From an uncultured Eubacteriales bacterium (lineage in GTDB: Bacteria; Bacillota; Clostridia; Christensenellales; Borkfalkiaceae), in NCBI GenBank assembly GCA_900543915.1, contig UQTB01000041.1:1-10209 (forward strand): a stretch of 10,209 nucleotides of DNA, given 5' to 3'. This document shows, piece by piece, positions 5,160 to 10,209 of the stretch (within the stretch, counting starts at the first letter, position 1; each line of letters opens with the position of its first letter). Both the position numbers and the translations under genes were made by a program. A model generated the notes under the pieces. It ran no database searches. It saw only the letters and a program-made list of their open reading frames with translations, and was not told the origin of the DNA.

Positions 5160-5614
5160 AGCGCGTATGGCGGAGCCGCAGGGGAAACGCCCTGCCGCTG
5201 GCGATCGGCACGATGCTGGTGGTCTTTGCGCTGTGCGGGCTGTTGCTTTCGCTGGCGCTGTATGCCAATCGGCTGTCTTTGGTCAATAAACAGTATTTCG
5301 ATCAGCGCTTGGAACTCGATTCCATCGCGCAGGAGTGCCGCGTGCTGCTGAAACAGGGAGCTGAATTTGATGAGACGCAGTTTCCCGGCTATCTGGTTCG
5401 ATTGGAAGGGGATGACGGTTCTTCCGCGTCGGTTACATATGACGGTAACGGCAGGAGAGTTTACAGCGGAGAATATAGACTGACCGTTCAAAATCAGGCG
5501 GGAACCAAAACGCTGATGACCGTCTTATTTACGGTAAATGTCGCCGGCGATAACAGTGAGACGGAAACGGTCACGGTAAACCGCTGGGTATACGGCGGTT
5601 TGTCTGGTGAATGA
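5156..5614 (+). CDS. PilX-like pilus assembly protein without canonical class III signal
   Basis: Single-pass membrane protein of 152 residues. A basic N-terminus MKRVWRSRRG is followed by a hydrophobic segment NALPLAIGTMLVVFALCGLL. After it come a polar helix (LVNKQYFDQRLELDSIAQECRVLL) and a beta-rich C-terminal domain. The RRGNALPLA pattern resembles the PilX N-terminal family, minor-pilin-like proteins that often lack the usual F/M-x-x-x-E signature; there is no Glu at mature position 5. The start is the ATG in the ATGA overlap with the PilV-like gene (5156-5159), preceded by a G-run (GGGGGG) about 9 nt upstream. A TTG at 5141 in the same frame is less likely. Its place between pilM-pilV and pilD, where PilN/PilO often sit, raises the alternative that it is a divergent PilN-type protein. 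It lacks the PilN N-terminal INLLP-like motif, so I favour PilX-like. Confidence 0.65.
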   Translation: MKRVWRSRRGNALPLAIGTMLVVFALCGLLLSLALYANRLSLVNKQYFDQRLELDSIAQECRVLLKQGAEFDETQFPGYLVRLEGDDGSSASVTYDGNGRRVYSGEYRLTVQNQAGTKTLMTVLFTVNVAGDNSETETVTVNRWVYGGLSGE

Positions 5615-5632
5615 GAAGAGAGAGGAGTGCGG

Positions 5633-6424
5633 ATGGGAGCGTTTGAACGGACGGTCGCCTATGTGATGAGCGGCGTCATCGGCTTATGTGTGGGGAGTTT
5701 TCTCAACGTGGTGATCTATCGTCTGCCGCGGGGAATGAACCTCTCTTATCCGCCTTCCCATTGTACGACCTGCAATTACCGGCTGCGCTGGTACGATAAC
5801 ATTCCCGTGCTTTCCTGGCTGATGCTGAAGGGAAAATGCAGGAACTGCGGCGCGCCCATTTCCTTCCGCTATACGGCGGTAGAGATCATCAACACGCTGT
5901 TGTGGATCCTGTGCGCGTTCATGTTCTGGCAGCAGGACTGGCGCTTTGCCGTCGTCGCGATGATCGCCTGCTCGGTATTTGTCTGCGTGTACTATATCGA
6001 CCTCGAGCACAAACTGATCTTCGATCGGTTTCACGTCATACTGCTCCTGCTAGGGGCTGCCGCCTGCCTGACGGACGACGGCGTTTCGCCCCTCAGCCGC
6101 CTGATCGGCGCAGTGGGCGGCGGCGCGGTGTTCCTGCTCTTCTTCTACGGGAGCATCTGGATCCTGAAACGGGAGGGGCTGGGCGGCGGAGACGTCAAGC
6201 TCGTCGCCGCGGCGGGGTTCTTTCTGGGCTGGGAGAAGCTCTTTCTTGCGGTGCTGATCGCTTCCGTGCTGGGAAGCGTGGTGCTTTTGATCGTCAACAG
6301 GAAAAATCGGGAAGGGAGAGAGACGGAATATCCTTTCGGACCCTTTCTCGTCGCGGGCATGCTGACGGCGCTGCTGTTCGGCAGTCAGCTGATCAACTGG
6401 TATTTGGGATTATTGGGAGGATAG
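5633..6424 (+). CDS. pilD: Prepilin leader peptidase / N-methyltransferase PilD
   Basis: Polytopic membrane aspartyl protease (GspO/PilD family A24) that cleaves the Gly-Phe bond of the pilins in this operon and methylates the new N-terminus. It has 263 residues. The N-terminal domain contains GSFLNVVIYRLPRG and the cytoplasmic zinc-type Cys pairs C44-x2-C47 and C69-x2-C72. The catalytic aspartates are D123 in YIDLEHKLI and D187 in LGGGDVKL (the GxGD motif). Six to eight hydrophobic segments follow the family pattern. The Cys pairs mark it as the bifunctional PilD type rather than a short peptidase-only form. Start choice: AGAGGAG (5621-5627) fits ATG at 5633 with a 5-nt gap. The in-frame GTG at 5627 lies inside that ribosome site and is rejected. 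It lies 18 bases after the previous stop and 3 bases before pilC. Confidence 0.95.
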   Translation: MGAFERTVAYVMSGVIGLCVGSFLNVVIYRLPRGMNLSYPPSHCTTCNYRLRWYDNIPVLSWLMLKGKCRNCGAPISFRYTAVEIINTLLWILCAFMFWQQDWRFAVVAMIACSVFVCVYYIDLEHKLIFDRFHVILLLLGAAACLTDDGVSPLSRLIGAVGGGAVFLLFFYGSIWILKREGLGGGDVKLVAAAGFFLGWEKLFLAVLIASVLGSVVLLIVNRKNREGRETEYPFGPFLVAGMLTALLFGSQLINWYLGLLGG

Positions 6425-6427
6425 AAT

Positions 6428-7702
6428 TTGCAGAAATACAAATATGTGGCGGTGAACCTGCAAAAGAAGAAGTTTACGGGTTACTTCATCGCCGAAAACG
6501 AGAGCCATCTGGCGCGGCAGCTCGCGGAGCAGAATCTCTATCTCATCTCCGCCAAACCGGTATCGGACGGCACGGTCAATTCCTTTTTTACGGTATCCGG
6601 CAGGCTGAAGCCGGGGGAACTGACCACCTTTTCGCGCCAGTTCGCCATCATGGTCAATTCGGGCGTTTCCATCCTGAACACGCTCTCCATCCTGAAATCG
6701 CAGTCTTTTTCGGGGTATTTCCGCCGCGTTCTCGAGGTCGTATACGAGGACGTCAAGACGGGCGTCATGCTCTCCGAAGCGATGAAGAAACACAAGCGCG
6801 TCTTTCCGGAATTCTTCCGTTCCATGGTCTACGTCGGCGAGGTTTCGGGCGCGCTGGACAAAGTGCTGACCTCCCTTGCGGATTACTACGAGACGGATAC
6901 GGCGATCAAGCGCAAGAGCAAGGGCGCCATGATCTATCCGCTCCTGCTGTTGCTGATGCTGGTCGGCATCGTGGTGCTGATGATGGTCTTCGTCATCCCT
7001 ACCTTCCGCAACGCGCTCGACGATCTGGATATCGAGATGCCTGCGCTTACGATGGCGATCTATAATATCAGCGACTTTTTCCTGCAATACTGGAAGGAGC
7101 TCATCATCGCGGTCGCGGCGATCGCCGGCATCGTCTGGCTGCTGTCCATGACGCAGAAGGGAAAGTATTTCTTCGACATGATGCGCATGAAGACGCCTTT
7201 TATCGGCAAGGTGAACGAAAACCTCGTGACGGCCCGTTTTGCCCGCGGGTTCGGGCTTCTCCTGAGCAGCGGGCTGGACGTGCTCGACGCGATGGAGGTC
7301 ATCTGCGTCGTGCTGGGGAACCGCTATGTGGAAAAAAAATTCCGCGCCGCGATTGAGGACGTGCGCCAGGGAATGAGCCTGACGATGGCGTTCGAGACGC
7401 ACCGCCTGTTCCCGGATATCCTCATCCAGATGGTTTCGGTCGGGGAGAAGACGGGCACGGTGGACGAGGTTCTGCTGCGCTCCTGCTCCTTCTTCGACGC
7501 GCAGGTGGAAACGGCGCTGAGCGCCCTGACTACGGTGCTGCAGCCCATCATGCTCATCATCATGGGCGTGGTGGTCGCGGTGATGTTTATCGCCGTCTAT
7601 TCGCCCATCCTCTCCATTATGACGGGGCTGGACGGAACGGGCACGGATATTCCGGACGTGGCTTCCGCCGTCGTCTCGGTGTTCCGGTCTTTGGGGAAGT
7701 GA
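6428..7702 (+). CDS. pilC: T4P inner-membrane platform protein PilC (GspF family), TTG start
   Basis: Membrane platform on which the PilB ATPase acts during pilus extension; 424 residues. It has the two repeated GspF domains. The first spans about 60-190 (GELTTFSRQFAIMVNSGVSIL and VGEVSGALDKVL). The second spans about 265-395 (TARFARGFGLLLSSGLDVLDA and VGEKTGTVDEVL). Membrane segments lie near 168-191, 224-241 and 372-398, as expected. An N-terminal region of about 55 residues precedes the first domain. The start is TTG at 6428, chosen because GGAGG (6416-6420) sits 7 nt upstream and because MQKYKYVAVNLQKKKFTGY is typical PilC N-terminal sequence; there is no nearby ATG or GTG that fits. Only 3 bases separate it from pilD, so the genes are tightly coupled, and the TTG start may lower its output. 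Confidence 0.95.
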   Translation: MQKYKYVAVNLQKKKFTGYFIAENESHLARQLAEQNLYLISAKPVSDGTVNSFFTVSGRLKPGELTTFSRQFAIMVNSGVSILNTLSILKSQSFSGYFRRVLEVVYEDVKTGVMLSEAMKKHKRVFPEFFRSMVYVGEVSGALDKVLTSLADYYETDTAIKRKSKGAMIYPLLLLLMLVGIVVLMMVFVIPTFRNALDDLDIEMPALTMAIYNISDFFLQYWKELIIAVAAIAGIVWLLSMTQKGKYFFDMMRMKTPFIGKVNENLVTARFARGFGLLLSSGLDVLDAMEVICVVLGNRYVEKKFRAAIEDVRQGMSLTMAFETHRLFPDILIQMVSVGEKTGTVDEVLLRSCSFFDAQVETALSALTTVLQPIMLIIMGVVVAVMFIAVYSPILSIMTGLDGTGTDIPDVASAVVSVFRSLGK

Positions 7703-7711
7703 GGAGGGACT

Positions 7712-9409
7712 ATGAATTTAAATTACGAAATACTGCAATACTTTGTCTATAAAAAAGTCATCAAGCGCCGCCAGCGGGACGAAATCCTGAAGGAATGCGC
7801 CCGCCTCCATATGCCTGCGGAGACCTACATGCTCGTCAAGGGATATTGCACGGAAGCCACCGCGCTTCCCGCGCTGGGCGAATTTTACGGGCTTCCCTAC
7901 GTGGAAATGGACATGCTCGAGGTAGACCGCGAGCTGATGGACCGTTTTTCCTTCTCGTTCATGAAGAAAAACAAGTTCATCCCCGTCTCCGTCAACAAGC
8001 AGGGGGTGCTGCTTCTTGCGATCGGCCGCCCGCTCAACTTCAACGCGCGTTCGATGATCGCCACTTCCTTTTCGGGAGAGCTGGATTTTGTGCTGGTTCC
8101 GCCCACGCAGATCGACGTCTATATCGACTCTATCGTGGCGGTGCTCTCCACCTCCAAGGCGCTGGACGATCTGCAGCAGGCGAAGGACAACGAGGTGTTC
8201 GCGGAGGCGATGAGCAACTCTCAGCTCAACCTCGTCATGCGGGAGGACGACGTCATCAACAACCCCTCCGTGCGGCTGGTGGACTCCATCATCAAGGAGG
8301 CGATCCCCTTCCGTTCTTCGGATATTCACATCGAGCCCTTTGAAAAGGAAGTCAAGGTGCGCTACCGCATCGACGGCGATTTGCAGGACCGCGCGCAGTT
8401 TCCCATCGAGAGCTATCCCGCAATCTGCGCCCGCATCAAGATCATGGCGGGCATCAACATCGCGGAGCGGCGCATCCCGCAGGACGGCCGCATCAACATG
8501 GTGATCAACGGAAAGGAATACGACTTCCGCGTCTCCACGCTCCCGACGGTCTACGGGGAAAAGTTCGTGATCCGTATTCTGGACAAGACGACGTTCAATT
8601 TCACGCGTTCCGAGCTGGGCTTTACGGCGGCGGAGAACGCCGTGGTCGACAAGGTTCTGAACACTCCGCACGGGATCGTGCTGCTGACCGGCCCCACCGG
8701 CTGCGGCAAGACGACGACGCTGTATTCCTTCCTGAAGGAGATCAATCACCCGAAGGTCAACGTCGTCACCGTCGAGGATCCCGTCGAATACACGCTGCAC
8801 GGCGTCAATCAAACGCAGGTCAACGTCAAGGCGAACATGACCTTCGCAACCGCGCTCCGCAGTATTCTGCGGCAGGACCCGGATATCATCATGATCGGCG
8901 AGATCCGCGACGAAGAGACCGCGCAGATCGCCATCCGCGCGGCAATCACCGGGCACCTGGTATTTTCCACTTTGCACACCAACGACGCGCCGGGCGCGGT
9001 GATCCGCCTGGAAGATATGGGCATTACAGATTATCTCGTGGCGGACGCGGTGGTCGGCGTGATCGCGCAGCGGCTGGTCAAGCGGCTTTGCCCTGCCTGC
9101 AAAAAGCGCGCCAGGACGAACGCCCGCGAGATGGAGATGATGGGCATTACCGAGCCCGTCACCATCTGCCGCCCGCAGGGCTGCCAGTTCTGCAACCACA
9201 CGGGGTACAAGGGGCGGATCGCGGTCCACGAGATCATGTATCTCAACGAGGAACTCAAAAACGCGATCGCGGACAAGGTCTCTCTGGATAAGCTGCGCGA
9301 GCTGGCGAAGGAAAACGGCATGGTGCCGCTGTTCGATGCCTGCAAGCAGTACGTCTTGAAGGGCGTCACCAGCATTCAGGAGCTGATGGGGCTCAAAATG
9401 GAGCAGTAA
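7712..9409 (+). CDS. pilB: T4P extension ATPase PilB (GspE family)
   Basis: Hexameric cytoplasmic ATPase that powers pilus assembly; 565 residues. The N-terminal GspE/MshEN-type domain (about 1-160) is followed by the core ATPase. It has Walker A GPTGCGKTT (327-335, K333) and the Asp box TVEDPVEY (353-360). Walker B is DIIMIGEIRDEE (391-402, catalytic Glu near 397) and the His box is HLVFSTLHTND (415-425). The zinc-binding Cys set is C460-x2-C463 and C491-x2-C494. This tetracysteine is typical of PilB/GspE and absent from PilT, so it is the extension motor. A strong ribosome site GAGGAGGG (7701-7708) precedes the ATG, 9 bases after the pilC stop. The gene ends the operon, with a terminator right behind it. 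No PilT retraction ATPase follows. Confidence 0.96.
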   Translation: MNLNYEILQYFVYKKVIKRRQRDEILKECARLHMPAETYMLVKGYCTEATALPALGEFYGLPYVEMDMLEVDRELMDRFSFSFMKKNKFIPVSVNKQGVLLLAIGRPLNFNARSMIATSFSGELDFVLVPPTQIDVYIDSIVAVLSTSKALDDLQQAKDNEVFAEAMSNSQLNLVMREDDVINNPSVRLVDSIIKEAIPFRSSDIHIEPFEKEVKVRYRIDGDLQDRAQFPIESYPAICARIKIMAGINIAERRIPQDGRINMVINGKEYDFRVSTLPTVYGEKFVIRILDKTTFNFTRSELGFTAAENAVVDKVLNTPHGIVLLTGPTGCGKTTTLYSFLKEINHPKVNVVTVEDPVEYTLHGVNQTQVNVKANMTFATALRSILRQDPDIIMIGEIRDEETAQIAIRAAITGHLVFSTLHTNDAPGAVIRLEDMGITDYLVADAVVGVIAQRLVKRLCPACKKRARTNAREMEMMGITEPVTICRPQGCQFCNHTGYKGRIAVHEIMYLNEELKNAIADKVSLDKLRELAKENGMVPLFDACKQYVLKGVTSIQELMGLKMEQ

Positions 9410-9412
9410 TAG

Positions 9413-9442
9413 AAAAAAGAGCGGGGTGCCCGCTCTTTTTTT
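9413..9442 (+). terminator. Strong intrinsic terminator ending the pilus operon
   Basis: GAGCGGG (9419-9425) pairs with CCCGCTC (9429-9435) around a GTG loop. The stem is lengthened by AAAAAA (9413-9418) with the T-run (9436-9442), and seven Ts follow the GC-rich core. It begins 4 bases after the pilB stop. The A-run upstream makes it potentially bidirectional. Confidence 0.95.
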
Positions 9443-9511
9443 ACTGTTCCGGCGGAGTGCCGGTATTATCTGCCGTAAACCTTTCTATAAATATTTAATA
9501 TGGCGAAACGA

Positions 9512-9541
9512 TTGACAAAACCTTTCCGCCTATATTAAAAT
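9512..9541 (+). promoter_or_regulatory. Promoter of dapA
   Basis: TTGACA (9512-9517), an 18-nt spacer and TAAAAT (9536-9541). Transcription should start near 9548, giving a leader of about 32 nt to the dapA ATG. That leader holds only a 5-bp GAATC/GATTC stem and the ribosome site, so no lysine-riboswitch-type leader is present. The elements are very similar to the pilus operon promoter. Confidence 0.8.
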
Positions 9542-9579
9542 GACCTTGAATCCGACAGATTCGGGGAAAAGGAGAAACT

Positions 9580-10209
9580 ATGAAGCAGACTGTTTTTCAG
9601 GGCGCGGCAACCGCGCTGATCACGCCGTTTACGGCGGACGGAACCATCGATTATCATCGCTTCGGGCTCTTGGTCGACTGGCAGATCGAATCGGGGATCG
9701 ACGCGCTCGTCGTCTGCGGGACGACGGGGGAGGCCTCCACGTTTACGGACGACGAACACCGCGACGCGATCGCCTTCGTCGTGGAGCGGGCAAACGGAAG
9801 AGTCCCCGTCATCGCGGGGACGGGCAGCAACGACACGCAGTACGCCATCGAGCTGACAAAGCACGCGTGCTCGGTGGGGGCGGACGCCTGCCTCGTCGTG
9901 ACGCCCTATTACAATAAAACGACGCAGAAGGGGCTGATCGGGATGTTCTCCGCCATTGCGGACGCGAGCGAAAAGCCGATTATCCTCTACAACGTGCCCT
10001 CGCGCACGGGCATGAACATCGAGCCGGAGACCTACGCCGCGCTCGCCGGGCACGGCAATATCGCGGGAATCAAGGAAGCGAACGGAAATATCTCCAAGAT
10101 CGTCTCCACGATGGCGCTGGCGGGGGATCGGCTGGATCTCTATTCGGGGAACGACGACCAGATCGTCCCCGTCTTAGCGGCGGGCGGGAAGGGCGTCATC
10201 TCCGTCCTC
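9580..10209 (+). CDS. dapA: 4-hydroxy-tetrahydrodipicolinate synthase, 3' end missing
   Basis: Cytoplasmic aldolase condensing pyruvate with aspartate semialdehyde, the first committed step towards lysine and diaminopimelate for the cell wall. The first 210 codons are present; the frame is open to the window edge, and the family is normally about 290-300 residues. Seen: the TIM-barrel start GAATALITPFTADGTID, the substrate motif CGTTGE (46-51), and TPYYNK with the catalytic-triad tyrosine. YNVPSRTG (137-144) supplies Tyr137 and Arg142, and Lys165 in IKEAN is the Schiff-base lysine (E. coli Lys161). AAAAGGAG ends 5 nt before the ATG. It has its own promoter and is separated from pilB by a terminator, so the neighbourhood appears accidental. 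Confidence 0.95.
   Translation, partial: MKQTVFQGAATALITPFTADGTIDYHRFGLLVDWQIESGIDALVVCGTTGEASTFTDDEHRDAIAFVVERANGRVPVIAGTGSNDTQYAIELTKHACSVGADACLVVTPYYNKTTQKGLIGMFSAIADASEKPIILYNVPSRTGMNIEPETYAALAGHGNIAGIKEANGNISKIVSTMALAGDRLDLYSGNDDQIVPVLAAGGKGVISVL

Noticed and set aside
5627..5632. GTG at 5627 as the pilD start
   Set aside because: It lies inside the AGAGGAG ribosome site, which has correct spacing to the ATG at 5633.
5836..7065. 409-codon + strand open frame across pilD and pilC
   Set aside because: It is an out-of-frame shadow: low complexity, Arg/Gly-rich, and overlapping two genes with full catalytic or domain motifs.
7718..9229. 503-codon minus-strand open frame opposite pilB
   Set aside because: Composition is Asp/Arg/His/Val-rich, as expected for the antisense of GC-rich codons; it is fully covered by pilB with all ATPase motifs intact.
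9449..9463. CCGGC/GCCGG hairpin between the pilB terminator and the dapA promoter
   Set aside because: Only 5 bp, not followed by Ts and outside the predicted dapA transcript; no role can be supported.
1..10209. CRISPR arrays, tRNA or rRNA genes, insertion sequences, phage genes
   Set aside because: I looked for regularly spaced repeats, cloverleaf features, transposase motifs and terminal inverted repeats and saw none; the window looks like ordinary chromosome with one pilus operon.

Overview
The window is one strand-coherent stretch (every convincing gene is on the + strand). It holds an almost complete type IV pilus (T4P) operon of about 8.3 kb, flanked by the 3' end of a DinB-type DNA polymerase IV gene and the 5' part of dapA. 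The organism looks like a monoderm member of the Bacillota, probably an uncultured Clostridia-like lineage. The reasons are strong AGGAG-type ribosome sites, GTG/TTG start use, two near-consensus TTGACA/TAAAAT promoters, a GC-rich coding style, and a pilus gene set with no outer-membrane secretin (PilQ) or pilotin in the window. The taxonomic placement is inference.

Layout: dinB 3' end (2-1042) and a probable weak terminator; a near-consensus extended -10 promoter (1140-1168); a leader of about 295 nt; two paralogous major-pilin-like genes (1471-1830 and 1995-2450), each preceded by a matching structured leader of about 145 nt; a long hairpin (2465-2505) and a structured gap; a PilW/GspJ-like minor pilin (2724-3278); a PilM-like ASKHA protein with an unusual acidic insert (3367-4743); a PilV/GspI-like minor pilin (4743-5159); a PilX-like membrane protein (5156-5614); prepilin peptidase PilD (5633-6424); platform protein PilC (6428-7702); extension ATPase PilB (7712-9409); a strong intrinsic terminator (9413-9442); then a new promoter (9512-9541) and dapA (9580 to the window end).

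Together these genes encode pilin subunits, a presumed priming complex of minor pilins, the peptidase that processes them, the inner-membrane platform, the cytoplasmic adaptor PilM and the ATPase that powers assembly. No PilT retraction ATPase and no recognisable PilN or PilO is present in the cluster.

The most notable observation is in the two pilin leaders. Each carries a segment complementary to the Shine-Dalgarno region of its own pilin gene: 12 contiguous pairs for pilin 1, and 18 contiguous pairs with a single G.U for pilin 2. Where the two copies differ, pairing is preserved, including one double compensatory change. The same segment lies in the loop and stem of a competing hairpin, and that hairpin in turn competes with the one upstream. 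This is the architecture of a translational on/off switch controlling pilin synthesis, present in two tandem copies. I do not recognise it as a known riboswitch class. A further aptamer-like domain, closed by an 8-bp stem at the very start of the transcript (1177-1291), sits upstream of the first copy.
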